Assembly (NCBI RefSeq): GCF_039543525.1 | Contig: NZ_BAABJX010000052.1 | Span: 124,001 to 188,000, forward strand | DNA length: 64,000 nucleotides | DNA from: Algivirga pacifica | GTDB lineage: Bacteria > Bacteroidota > Bacteroidia > Cytophagales > Flammeovirgaceae | Reading direction: 5' to 3' | Shown here: positions 33,911-41,862 of the stretch, one piece after another | How positions within the stretch are numbered: the stretch's first letter is position 1 | How the letters are laid out: every line of letters begins with the position of its first letter | Position numbers and translations under genes: made by a program | Notes under the pieces: model-generated | The model's input: only the letters and a program-made list of their open reading frames with translations | Told to the model about the DNA's origin: nothing | The model's database searches: none

Positions 33911-36094
33911 ATGAGAAAGCCTATTTTGCTTCTTGGGTTATTGTTTTCACTAACCATGCAGGTATTTGCACAAACGGCGACAACGCCGATTACATTAGAG
34001 GACATTTGGAGTAAGCGTACGTTCAGATCCGAGTCTGTAAGAGGTGTACGTTGGATGAAAGACGGACAGTTTTATTCCGAATTGTCGGACAATAAAGTGA
34101 TCCGTAGAAATATTACCAATAAAGAGGATAAACTAACATTGGTAGATGGAGGTGCTCTGGGTATTCAGATTGATGGGTATAACTTCTCTGCAGATGAGCG
34201 TCAGGTATTGTTGATGACGAATTTTGAGAGTATTTACCGTCGTTCTTTCAAGGCAGATTATTATGTATATGATATCGCATCAAAAGAACTGAAAAAACTC
34301 TCTGAAGGAGGTAAGCAGTCTTATGCTACCTTTTCTCCTGACGGAATGCAGGTAGCATTCGCCAGAGATAACAATGTATTTGTTGTAGACTTGTCTACCA
34401 TGAAAGAAAAGCAGTTGACTACAGACGGAAAGTTCAACCATATTATTAATGGTAGTGCCGACTGGGTATATGAGGAGGAGTTCTCCATGGCAAAGGCTTT
34501 CTTCTGGGCTCCAGATAGCAAAAAAATTGCTTACTATACGTTTGATGAAAGCGGTGTAAAGGAGTATAACATGCAAATGTGGAGTAATGGTCTTTATCCA
34601 GAGGATTATCGTTTCAAGTACCCTAAAGCAGGAGAAGATAACTCTAAGATCACTATTTCTGTTTATCACCTTTCAACAGACAAGGTGGCTAAAATGGACA
34701 TCGGTACAGAAGAGGATATCTATATCCCAAGAGTGCAGTGGACACAAGATGCAGAGGTGCTTTCGATTATTCGTATGAATCGCCTTCAAAATAAGTTGGA
34801 GATTCTTCATGCCAATGCAACAACAGGGAAAAGCAATGTCATCCTGACAGAGGAAAGCAAGACCTATGTAGATATTGACTACAATGATCATTTGACGTAC
34901 TTGAAAGATGGTAAGCAGTTCATCTTCACTTCAGAGAAAGATGGTTATAAGCACATTTACCTTTATAAGTTAGATGGTAGTTTGGTAAGACAAATTACAA
35001 GCGGAAACTGGGAAGTAACTTCTTTGGTAGGAATTGACGAGTCTTCAAGAACACCAGTATTGTACTATACTTCTACAGAGGAGTCTTCATTGGATAGAGA
35101 TTTCTATAGAATTGACGCAAGAGGTAGAGGTAAGCGTAAGCTAAGTGAGCAAAAGGGAAGCACTTCGGTGAACATGAGTAATGACTTCAAGTACTACATC
35201 AGTTATTTCAGCAGCTCAAAAGATGTTCCTACAGTCGCATTATATAAGACCAAGGGAAATGAATTGTTGGAGGTACTGAAAGACAACAAGGCTTATCAGG
35301 AAGTGGTAGAGCAGTATGGTTTTGTTCCAAAAGAACATATGACTTTTGAGTCAGCATCAGGAGAGTCGCTAAATGGTTATATGTTGAAGCCAGCAGACTT
35401 TGACGAGACGAAGAAATACCCAGTATTGATGTTCCAGTACAGTGGACCTGGTTCTAACCAAGTAGCAAACAGATGGGGTGGTGGCAACTTTGAGTGGCAC
35501 CAACTATTGGCACAAAAAGGCTACATCGTTACTGTAGTAGACGGTAGAGGTACAGGAAGCAAGGGAAGAGACTTTAAGCATAGCACTTATGCACAGCTAG
35601 GTAAATTGGAGGCACAGGATCAAATCCATGTAGCAAACTATCTGAAAGGACTTTCATATGTAGATGGTGAGCGTATTGGTATCTGGGGATGGAGCTTCGG
35701 AGGTTATATGTCTTCTTTGGCATTGTTCACAGGTGGAGATGCTTTCAAGATGGCTATCGCAGTAGCGCCAGTAACCACTTGGAGATTCTATGATTCTATC
35801 TATACAGAGCGTTTCCTAAAACGTCCGCAGGATAATGCGTCAGGGTATGATGATAACTCTCCAATCATGCACGTAGACAAACTGGGAGATGATAAGAAAT
35901 ATCTTTTGATCCACGGTACAGGAGACGATAACGTACACGTACAAAATGCCATTATGCTTCAGAATGCATTGATTAAGGCAGGGAAGCAGTTTGATGTATT
36001 CTACTATCCAAACCGTAATCACGGAATCTATGGTGGAAATACGCGTTTGCATTTGTATAAGATGATGACCAACTACGTAGAAAATAATCTGTAG
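33911..36094 (+). CDS. Dipeptidyl peptidase IV-type S9 serine protease
   Basis: A 727-residue exported peptidase: signal MRKPILLLGLLFSLTMQVFAQ, an eight-bladed propeller domain (about residues 30-470) and an alpha/beta-hydrolase domain (about 480-727). The catalytic triad is Ser595 in GWSFGGYMS, Asp in GTGDDNVHVQ near 672 and His704 in YPNRNHGIYGG. The DPP-IV double-Glu segment that anchors the substrate N-terminus is visible as DWVYEEEF (residues 184-191), so it should release X-Pro or X-Ala dipeptides in the periplasm. Related enzymes help asaccharolytic Bacteroidota use peptides. Heptamer arrays lie directly after its stop codon. Confidence 0.94.
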   Translation: MRKPILLLGLLFSLTMQVFAQTATTPITLEDIWSKRTFRSESVRGVRWMKDGQFYSELSDNKVIRRNITNKEDKLTLVDGGALGIQIDGYNFSADERQVLLMTNFESIYRRSFKADYYVYDIASKELKKLSEGGKQSYATFSPDGMQVAFARDNNVFVVDLSTMKEKQLTTDGKFNHIINGSADWVYEEEFSMAKAFFWAPDSKKIAYYTFDESGVKEYNMQMWSNGLYPEDYRFKYPKAGEDNSKITISVYHLSTDKVAKMDIGTEEDIYIPRVQWTQDAEVLSIIRMNRLQNKLEILHANATTGKSNVILTEESKTYVDIDYNDHLTYLKDGKQFIFTSEKDGYKHIYLYKLDGSLVRQITSGNWEVTSLVGIDESSRTPVLYYTSTEESSLDRDFYRIDARGRGKRKLSEQKGSTSVNMSNDFKYYISYFSSSKDVPTVALYKTKGNELLEVLKDNKAYQEVVEQYGFVPKEHMTFESASGESLNGYMLKPADFDETKKYPVLMFQYSGPGSNQVANRWGGGNFEWHQLLAQKGYIVTVVDGRGTGSKGRDFKHSTYAQLGKLEAQDQIHVANYLKGLSYVDGERIGIWGWSFGGYMSSLALFTGGDAFKMAIAVAPVTTWRFYDSIYTERFLKRPQDNASGYDDNSPIMHVDKLGDDKKYLLIHGTGDDNVHVQNAIMLQNALIKAGKQFDVFYYPNRNHGIYGGNTRLHLYKMMTNYVENNL

Positions 36095-36099
36095 ACGAT

Positions 36100-36141
36100 G
36101 ATCAGTGATCAGTGAACAGTGATCAGTGAACAGTGAACAGT
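36100..36141. repeat. Left heptamer arm, GATCAGT/GAACAGT x6
   Basis: Six tandem heptamers begin five bases after the peptidase stop. Their complement (ACTGATC, ACTGTTC) resembles the ACTGATA units of the right arm at 36251-36299, with a terminator between. Confidence 0.95.
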
Positions 36142-36165
36142 GAACAATTTTGTTGTTCTAAGAAT

Positions 36166-36204
36166 AAAAAGGCAGCGGTATAATGATATCGCTGCCTTTT
36201 TTTT
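36166..36204 (+). terminator. Terminator between the two heptamer arms
   Basis: AAAAAGGCAGCG pairs with CGCTGCCTTTTT, extending into an eight-T run. It ends the peptidase transcript. Confidence 0.92.
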
Positions 36205-36250
36205 GTCATATTATTAGGAAAATTATAACCTAGTAGCCTTTAACTTGTTT

Positions 36251-36299
36251 ACTGATAACTGATAACTGATAACTGATAACTGATAACTGATAACTGATA
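36251..36299. repeat. Right heptamer arm, seven perfect ACTGATA units, abutting arsM
   Basis: Seven exact ACTGATA copies end four bases before the GTG start of arsM. The array therefore occupies the position of the ribosome-binding region and leader of that gene. Confidence 0.97.
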
Positions 36300-36303
36300 A
36301 ACC

Positions 36304-37272
36304 GTGGCTTATTTAGAAACTACCAAAGACGTATACAAGCAAGCTGCTTTAACCCCTGATGTGGGGCTATGCTGCACGACCACACCGGTATGGAAATTCC
36401 CGGGACTAGAGATTCCTAAAATTATGTTGGAGATGAATTATGGTTGTGGGAGTACCGTACATTTCAGAGACCTGGTGAATGATCCCACAATCTTATATGT
36501 AGGTGTTGGAGGAGGAATGGAGTTGCTACAGTTTGCTTATTTTTCCAGAAAAGAAAATGGTGTCGTAGGAATTGATGTGGTGGATGAGATGTTGGAGGCC
36601 TGCCAAAAGAATTTTTTGGAAGCAGAGGAACAAAACCCTTGGTTTAAAAAAGAGTTTGTAACCTTGAAAAAAGGCAATGCCCTTTCTTTGCCGGTGGAAG
36701 ATGAAAGTGTGGATGTTGCTGCCCAGAATTGCCTTTTCAATATTTTCGAAAAAGAGGACTTAAAGAAAGCACTTAAAGAAATGTATAGGGTACTAAAGCC
36801 ACACGGAAGATTGGTGATGAGTGACCCTATTTGCAATCAGTCTATGCCTGAGAACTTACAGCAGGACGAGCGATTGAGGGCCTTGTGCTTGAGTGGAGCC
36901 TTACCAATGAAGGAATACCTAGATATGTTGACTGAGGTAGGGTTTGGAACTATTGAGGTAAGGGCAAAACGTCCGTACCGCGTGCTGTCTCCGGCACATT
37001 ATGATACCGAGGAGAATATTTATATCGAAAGCCTGGAGGTTTGTGCGATCAAGGATCCGATGCCAGAGGATGGCCCATGTATTTTTACCGGAAAGACGGC
37101 CGTATACTATGGAACAGAGTCGTTCTTCGATGATCAAAAAGGGCATACCCTTCTCAATAACCAACCTTTGGCTGTATGTGATAAAACAGCCAATGCTTTA
37201 CAAGAGCTGGGAAGAGAGGATATCTTGATTACCCCTTCTACTTACTGTTATGATGGAGGAGGCTGCTGTTAG
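36304..37272 (+). CDS. arsM: Arsenite methyltransferase of the arsenosugar pathway
   Basis: A 322-residue SAM-dependent methyltransferase. The N-terminus AYLETTKDVYKQAALTPDVG with the Cys pair at 23-24 (GLCCTTTPVW) is the pattern of ArsM linked to arsenosugar synthesis. The SAM-binding motif is ILYVGVGGGMELLQFA near residue 62. NCLFNIFEKEDLKKALKEMYRVLKPHG marks motifs II-III. The C-terminus ends YDGGGCC, a likely arsenic-binding Cys pair. Start is GTG at 36304, set by the conserved N-terminus. The partner gene arsS lies 10.5 kb away on the other strand. The leader is an ACTGATA heptamer array, so expression may depend on repeat number. Confidence 0.9.
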   Translation: MAYLETTKDVYKQAALTPDVGLCCTTTPVWKFPGLEIPKIMLEMNYGCGSTVHFRDLVNDPTILYVGVGGGMELLQFAYFSRKENGVVGIDVVDEMLEACQKNFLEAEEQNPWFKKEFVTLKKGNALSLPVEDESVDVAAQNCLFNIFEKEDLKKALKEMYRVLKPHGRLVMSDPICNQSMPENLQQDERLRALCLSGALPMKEYLDMLTEVGFGTIEVRAKRPYRVLSPAHYDTEENIYIESLEVCAIKDPMPEDGPCIFTGKTAVYYGTESFFDDQKGHTLLNNQPLAVCDKTANALQELGREDILITPSTYCYDGGGCC

Positions 37273-37303
37273 TTTGGAGTCTGGAGTTGTGATGAGTTTG
37301 GAA
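37271..37303. repeat. Left heptad block, AGTTTGG-type, after arsM
   Basis: AGTTTGG-AGTCTGG-AGTTGTG, then GAGTTTGGA. It overlaps the arsM stop codon by two bases and is inverted relative to the CCAAACT array at 37801-37870. The two blocks bracket the four-helix-bundle gene. Confidence 0.75.
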
Positions 37304-37389
37304 ATATTAACGGACAGGGTAATCTCATAATCTTCTGAGTGATGATTTTAAGTGATCAAATTATTGATTCACTTTAAACCTAATTTATT

Positions 37390-37737
37390 ATGGGGGTTGC
37401 ATTAGAAAAAAGCTACAATTTTGCTTTAAATACAGTAAAGTCGTGCTACACGATTATGCAAGAGCATAAGGAGTATATTATTACAAAACAGTTGATTCGT
37501 TGTGCTACCTCTGTAGGAGCAAATATAGAGGAAGCACAAGGAGGACAGTCGGTGAAGGATTTTACTGCGAAAATGTATATTGCTTATAAAGAAGCAAAAG
37601 AAGCACATTATTGGTATCGATTATTAAAAGATCTCAATATGATTTCTTTAAAGGAGGCAAAAGAAGGCCTAGAAGCTGCAGAAGAGCTACAGAGAATAAT
37701 AGGTTCAATTTGTAAAACCTCTAAGAATATAAAATAA
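37390..37737 (+). CDS. Four-helix-bundle protein (S23 / TIGR02436 family)
   Basis: A 115-residue all-helical protein with the family core RCATSVGANIEEAQGG near residues 38-53 and helices YIAYKEAKEAHYWYRLL and EELQRIIGSI. Relatives are encoded inside 23S rRNA intervening sequences of some bacteria, and the accessory protein Avd of diversity-generating retroelements has the same fold. Stand-alone copies are scattered in Bacteroidota with no proven role. Here no rRNA or reverse transcriptase is near. The gene is flanked on both sides by inverted TTTGGAG/CTCCAAA heptad repeats, which makes it look like part of a repeat-bounded unit. Confidence 0.92.
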   Translation: MGVALEKSYNFALNTVKSCYTIMQEHKEYIITKQLIRCATSVGANIEEAQGGQSVKDFTAKMYIAYKEAKEAHYWYRLLKDLNMISLKEAKEGLEAAEELQRIIGSICKTSKNIK

Positions 37738-37750
37738 CACTCTTTTGAAC

Positions 37751-37870
37751 CTGGAGTTTGCTATTAAAAGTATTGAGAAATAATTTTTTTATAGCAAACT
37801 CCAAACTCCAAACTCCAAACTCCAAACTCCAAACTCCAAACTCCAAACTCCAAACTCCAAACTCCAAACT
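37751..37870. repeat. Hairpin plus ten CCAAACT heptamers
   Basis: GGAGTTTGCTAT (about 37753-37764) pairs with ATAGCAAACTCC (about 37791-37802), and the right side continues into ten perfect CCAAACT copies (37801-37870). The array ends four bases before the stop codon of the minus-strand gene at 37875. It is inverted relative to the block at 37271-37303. Confidence 0.95.
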
Positions 37871-37874
37871 CCAA

Positions 37875-38510
37875 CTATTTCAGCCCAAAATACCCTACCC
37901 TAAACTCCGGTGTAACAAACAGCTTGCTCCCATAATCATCCCTTAAGCAAAATTGATAATCGCTGCCTCTCTGTATAGGGGTATTGACCCATACACTCCC
38001 TTTATTACTTCTAGTTTTTTTGATGCCTTTTTGTATCAATTTTCCTTCTGCATAAAGGTCGACATAAACCCAGTCCATAGGTTTTCGGCTACCACCACTC
38101 CAAGATAGTTTGATGCTCTTGGGACGGTCATAACGAAAACGAGTGCGCATACGTACCATTCTGGCATGCATAGGAGTGTAGACTTGTTTAGCAACTACCT
38201 TGATGCGCATTTTCCCATCGTATTGGTTCAGGTCTTTTCCTGCGTTCCATAGTATTTTTTTCTGTGGACCGATAGAAGTGTTGTGAACTTCTCCATGAAG
38301 GCTTTGGGCTAGTATAGGTTTGGAAAATCTGGATTTGAGGTAATAGACTTCTATATCGAAACGTTCTCGAATATCCTCTTTTTCTACAAGGTCAAAATTA
38401 ATCCATACCTGATCATTTTCCACACGGGTTTCGAGGTTATAGACAGCTTGTGCATTTAGAGAAGTGGCGGTTATTAAAAAAAGAATACAGCACTTTAGCA
38501 GAAATCTCAT
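37875..38510 (-). CDS. Exported protein of unknown function, two beta-sandwich-like halves
   Basis: A 211-residue protein with signal peptide MRFLLKCCILFLITATSLNA. The first half (YNLETRVENDQVWINFDL ... ILWNAGKDLNQYDGKMRIKV) resembles a fibronectin-like domain often seen in Bacteroidota surface proteins. The second half (SIKLSWSGGSRKPMDWVYVD ... GSVWVNTPIQRGSDYQFCLR) faintly resembles the Kre9/Knh1-type module (PF10342). Both are pattern impressions, not firm assignments. It is probably periplasmic or surface-located. Its stop codon is immediately adjacent to the CCAAACT array, and a 12-bp-stem hairpin lies upstream of its start. Confidence 0.75.
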   Translation of the reverse strand: MRFLLKCCILFLITATSLNAQAVYNLETRVENDQVWINFDLVEKEDIRERFDIEVYYLKSRFSKPILAQSLHGEVHNTSIGPQKKILWNAGKDLNQYDGKMRIKVVAKQVYTPMHARMVRMRTRFRYDRPKSIKLSWSGGSRKPMDWVYVDLYAEGKLIQKGIKKTRSNKGSVWVNTPIQRGSDYQFCLRDDYGSKLFVTPEFRVGYFGLK

Positions 38511-38595
38511 GATTGGTTTTAGTCTTAGTTTTAGGGGAATACTAGTGGACTAAACGCAAGTAAACTTATAGTTAAGTGCTACTTTTAAGGGGTTT

Positions 38596-38656
38596 AAGGA
38601 GGAAGGATTGCTATTCAGGGGTTTCTATTCCTTCCTCCTTCTTCCTTGATCCTTTA
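38596..38656. repeat. 12-bp inverted repeat running into TCCTTNN heptads
   Basis: AAGGAGGAAGGA (38596-38607) pairs with TCCTTCCTCCTT (38629-38640). The right side continues as heptads TCCTTCC, TCCTTCT, TCCTTGA, TCCTTTA. Confidence 0.8.
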
Positions 38657-39059
38657 TCCATATGGAAGTAGTACCTTTATTTCTATCAGAAAACTTAGTG
38701 TTTAGATCATTAGTCTAGTACAGGGTATCACTCTGTGAAAAAATATAAATAGATATCCTGTCTCGCAAATTAATAATCAAACAAGTTATTAATCAAAAGA
38801 CAAATTCTCAGAGCGTATAGACAAGGCAATTTTTAACAACTTGTTTTTTAAAAAAAATTAAAACCTGACGACTTACGTTAAATAATATAAAAACAGAGGG
38901 TTAGGGTGTATCCTGTACTGTGATTTCCTCGTATTTTCGGATAGAAATCACCAAGTAAACCTTATATATTTTTTTGGTGAATGGCTTCTTGTTATAAGAT
39001 CCCTTTTTATTAAAGCCTTTTAGGTTAATCCTGTTGTAATTCACTATAGTTCATGGTGT
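38657..39059. other. Featureless AT-rich part of a 688-bp intergenic region
   Basis: Between the exported-protein gene and degP. No coding frame beyond 20 codons, no RNA gene and no strong hairpin were seen. It must contain the promoters of the two divergent genes, but no convincing element was found. Confidence 0.4.
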
Positions 39060-39094
39060 ATAACCGATAAGTAATAACCGACAAGCGATCAACG
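39060..39094. repeat. Five degenerate heptads, ATAACCG/ATAAGTA/ACAAGCG type
   Basis: ATAACCG-ATAAGTA-ATAACCG-ACAAGCG-ATCAACG, sharing heptads with 3071-3088 and 48959-48986. It lies about 105 bases upstream of degP. Confidence 0.7.
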
Positions 39095-39198
39095 AAGAAT
39101 ATAACAAGAAGCAATAAAGGGATGTTGTATCAATAAGGACTTGATCGTATCCAAAGTGATCTTGAATAAAAATATTTCTAGTAAAACAATTAACAACT

Positions 39199-40680
39199 AT
39201 GATGAGCAATCGAAAACTATTTATGGCTTTAACAGCCTCTGCAATGATTGGAGGTATGTTATCCGTGGCAACTTTTAAGGCATTGGAAAGCGATGATCCA
39301 AAGAATGACCCAATCACTTCCACAGCCCTGCCAACTAATTTTACAAAACCATTAAATACACCGTCGGATTATGTCGTTCCTGAAGGTTTGAACTTTGTCA
39401 CAGCAGCGAAAAGGGTAACTCCTGCCGTAGTGCATATTAAGACGTTTAGTAAAGCCCCCCAGGGAGGTCCTAGAGATGAGTTCCTGAGAGAGTTCTTTGG
39501 TATACCAGAACATGGAGGTGGCCAAAATATGCGTAGGGGATCTGGTTCTGGCGTTATTATCTCTTCCGATGGATATATTGTAACCAATAACCACGTAGTA
39601 GATGGGGCGAATGAGATTGAGGTGGTATTGGAAGATAAACGTTCGTATAAAGGAAAAGTATTGGGAACAGACCCTACGACGGATCTGGCCTTGGTAAAAG
39701 TAGAAGAAAAAGACCTTCCTTATCTGACGTTTGGAGACTCTGACGATGCCCTGGTAGGACAGTGGGTATTGGCAGTTGGAAACCCATTTGATTTGACATC
39801 AACGGTGACGGCAGGTATTATTAGTGCCAAAGCACGTAGTATTAATATTCTGAGAGGAAGAGCAGATCTGGCGATTGAATCTTTTATACAGACAGATGCG
39901 GCCGTAAACCCTGGAAATAGTGGTGGGGCCTTGGTTGATCTAAATGGAAATTTGATCGGAATCAACACCGCAATTGCTTCCCAAACAGGATCGTTTACCG
40001 GATACTCTTTTGCCGTACCGTCAGAGTTGGCTCGTAAGGTGGTAGAAGATATTAAGGAGTTTGGAGAAGTACAGCGCGCTGTGATGGGAATCAGTATTCT
40101 GGATGTTAACGCAGCCCTTAAAGAAGATAAAGGATTAGATAAAATTGAAGGTGTATACGTCGCTGGTGTAGGGGAAGACAGTGGGGCAGATGATGCAGGT
40201 ATAGAAGCGGGTGATGTGATTCTTGAGATCGATGGTACTAAAGTGAACACGGTATCGGCTTTGCAAGAGTTGGTAGCCAGAAAACACCCGGGGGATAAGG
40301 TTGATGCTGTGGTGAAACGAGCTGGAAAAATGAAGGAACTCGAAGTAACCTTGAAGAACAGAAATAACTCTACGACTTGGGCAACGTCTTCTAATGTTAA
40401 GAAAGAACTGACAGAGCTTTTAGGGGCTAACTTCAGAGTATTAACGGATGAAGAAAAAGAGAAATTTGAGTTAGAGAATGGTGTAGTGGTAAGTCGTGTG
40501 TATCCTGGTAAATTGCAGGAGGCGGGTATCCGTAAAGGATTTATCATTACTCATGCAGACCGACAGGTAATAGAAGATGTAGAAAAATTGAATGAAATAC
40601 TGAATGAGAAAGATGCAATTCTATTGGAAGGGATCTATCCAGGAGGTAGTAAGAAATACTATGGTTTAGGCTTACAGTAA
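39199..40680 (+). CDS. degP: DegP/HtrA-family periplasmic serine protease
   Basis: A 493-residue Do-type protease-chaperone for envelope protein quality control. A signal-anchor lies at residues 5-28. The trypsin-like domain has His132 (VTNNHVVDGA), Asp162 (TDLALVKV) and Ser241 (NPGNSGGALVD). Two PDZ domains follow at about 290-385 (GVYVAGVGEDSGADDAGIEAG, in two overlapping blocks) and 405-490 (GVVVSRVYPGKLQEAGIRKG). Length and order match DegP/DegQ. The start could be either of two adjacent ATGs. It is preceded by heptads and followed by a strong terminator, so it is monocistronic. Confidence 0.94.
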   Translation: MMSNRKLFMALTASAMIGGMLSVATFKALESDDPKNDPITSTALPTNFTKPLNTPSDYVVPEGLNFVTAAKRVTPAVVHIKTFSKAPQGGPRDEFLREFFGIPEHGGGQNMRRGSGSGVIISSDGYIVTNNHVVDGANEIEVVLEDKRSYKGKVLGTDPTTDLALVKVEEKDLPYLTFGDSDDALVGQWVLAVGNPFDLTSTVTAGIISAKARSINILRGRADLAIESFIQTDAAVNPGNSGGALVDLNGNLIGINTAIASQTGSFTGYSFAVPSELARKVVEDIKEFGEVQRAVMGISILDVNAALKEDKGLDKIEGVYVAGVGEDSGADDAGIEAGDVILEIDGTKVNTVSALQELVARKHPGDKVDAVVKRAGKMKELEVTLKNRNNSTTWATSSNVKKELTELLGANFRVLTDEEKEKFELENGVVVSRVYPGKLQEAGIRKGFIITHADRQVIEDVEKLNEILNEKDAILLEGIYPGGSKKYYGLGLQ

Positions 40681-40856
40681 GAAGTAAATGGATTATTTGG
40701 GGAGTTTCTTGTCCATTTATATTTGTTAACGCAAATCTCTTTCTGTAAATAAGGCTATTGTAAATAATTACACTACCTTAAATCACATACAAAGTATATT
40801 ATAAGAGATTAAAGATCTTCTCATTTTATATTAACTAGTTTGCTTTAAGTTATCGA

Positions 40857-40885
40857 AAAAAAGGCCTCTTCTGGAGGCCTTTTTT
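40857..40885 (+). terminator. Terminator after degP
   Basis: AAAAAAGGCCTC pairs with GAGGCCTTTTTT around a five-base loop. Confidence 0.9.
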
Positions 40886-40915
40886 CATGTTGGAGTGGCT
40901 TGCACTTTAAATCTT

Positions 40916-41054
40916 GTTCATGTTGTTTAATTGAGCTTTGCTCGTTCATGATGTTTAGTTGAAAAAAAGTGTATTAAGTTCATGAAATGAGTTTAACAAA
41001 CAACTAAACATTATGAACGTAGTTGCGAAGCAACGACAATTAAACAATATGAAC
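40916..41054. repeat. Modular mini-hairpin array, GTTCAT...TTTAATT linker type
   Basis: The left arm (40916-40961) reads linker, GAGC-TTT-GCTC, linker. The right arm (41000-41054) is its inverse, but carries a different hairpin, GTTGC-GAA-GCAAC, at the same place. The linkers of the two arms pair at 16 of 17 positions on the outer side. It lies between degP and the rhomboid gene. Confidence 0.9.
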
Positions 41055-41083
41055 AGAGTATAAGGTGCAGACCGTTTGAATAA

Positions 41084-41644
41084 TCATCTTTTGGAGGTTT
41101 TCAGCAGTCTAAACCCAAAGAAAGCCCCACAAATCCCTCCAATCACATGCGCTAGTTCAGAAATGTTATTGTCATCCATCATTCTTAATAGTTCTTGTCC
41201 TATAAATAAGACGACAATTAATAAGAAGGAAATAGGAATTTGTCCCCTTTGTACATTTACTACGGAGATCAACAGGATAAGCATAAAGACAATACCACTA
41301 GCTCCTACCAGCATTTCATGACTGTATAAGATCAAGTGAATAACCCCTGTGATCAAAGAAGTAACGACAAGCATCCAGAACATTGCCTTGGAGCCATACT
41401 TCTCTTCCAGGATAGGGCCTAGCAGTAAAATATATAGCATATTACTCATGAGGTGATCCCAATCGCCATGAGCGAGTACATGGGTAAACAAGGTAAAATA
41501 GTCTATAGGGTCGGAGTATTGGAAATCTCCACCTATGGCAAAGGCCGTTGTCAGGTCTATAAATAAAAAAGACTTGATCAGCATAAAAATGGTACAGACC
41601 AGTGAAAAAGTGAGAATGACTGGTGCGTTGTATTGAATTTTCAT
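41084..41644 (-). CDS. Rhomboid-family intramembrane serine protease
   Basis: A 186-residue polytopic membrane protein with six predicted helices. The catalytic dyad is Ser116 in VGASGIVFM and His166 in LAHVIGGICGAFFG. The HxxxN oxyanion motif is His64/Asn68 in HLMSNM. These are the defining rhomboid features, so it should cut transmembrane substrates in the inner membrane. The substrate is unknown, and the family in Bacteroidota is mostly uncharacterised. The gene is a single unit, with a modular repeat array on its 3' side and a GGTCGTAGG-type repeat on its 5' side. Confidence 0.93.
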   Translation of the reverse strand: MKIQYNAPVILTFSLVCTIFMLIKSFLFIDLTTAFAIGGDFQYSDPIDYFTLFTHVLAHGDWDHLMSNMLYILLLGPILEEKYGSKAMFWMLVVTSLITGVIHLILYSHEMLVGASGIVFMLILLISVVNVQRGQIPISFLLIVVLFIGQELLRMMDDNNISELAHVIGGICGAFFGFRLLKTSKR

Positions 41645-41749
41645 ATTTACAGTTTATAGGTGTTTGTTATTGTTATCTGCTGTCAATTTAAGCCTTCTGT
41701 TATCGTGACGGATTAAGTCTTCAATCCATCTGACACTGTTCGTAAGCAT

Positions 41750-41857
41750 CTAGTACTGGTCGTAGGCTCCTGTCCAATGCCGTCAACTTAAGCTGAAAGT
41801 AAAAAGGTAGAAACTGCTCGTAGGGTCCTCCCTACGACTTACAGCGGGTTTGCAGTG
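41750..41857. repeat. Dispersed GGTCGTAGG palindromic repeat, copy 2
   Basis: CTAGTACTGGTCGTAGGCTCC, split around 41750-41770, recalls copy 1. The stem TCGTAGGG-TCCT-CCCTACGA (41818-41837) is followed by ACAGCGGGTTTGCA, as at 18059-18073. It ends five bases before the anmK stop codon. Confidence 0.8.
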
Positions 41858-41862
41858 CTGTA

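Noticed and set aside
34280..34669. 129-codon minus-strand frame inside the DPP-IV-like gene
   Set aside because: Antisense to the conserved DWVYEEEF region; no independent support.
37390..37737. Diversity-generating retroelement accessory gene (avd)
   Set aside because: No reverse transcriptase, template repeat or variable repeat occurs nearby. The general four-helix-bundle family is the safer call.
37758..37946. Open frame encoding QTPNSKL repeats
   Set aside because: It is a translation of the CCAAACT array and overlaps the 3' end of a real minus-strand gene.
39720..40547. 275-codon minus-strand frame opposite degP
   Set aside because: A Ser/Pro/Thr-rich mirror of the protease coding strand, with no family features. 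DegP on the plus strand has full catalytic motifs.
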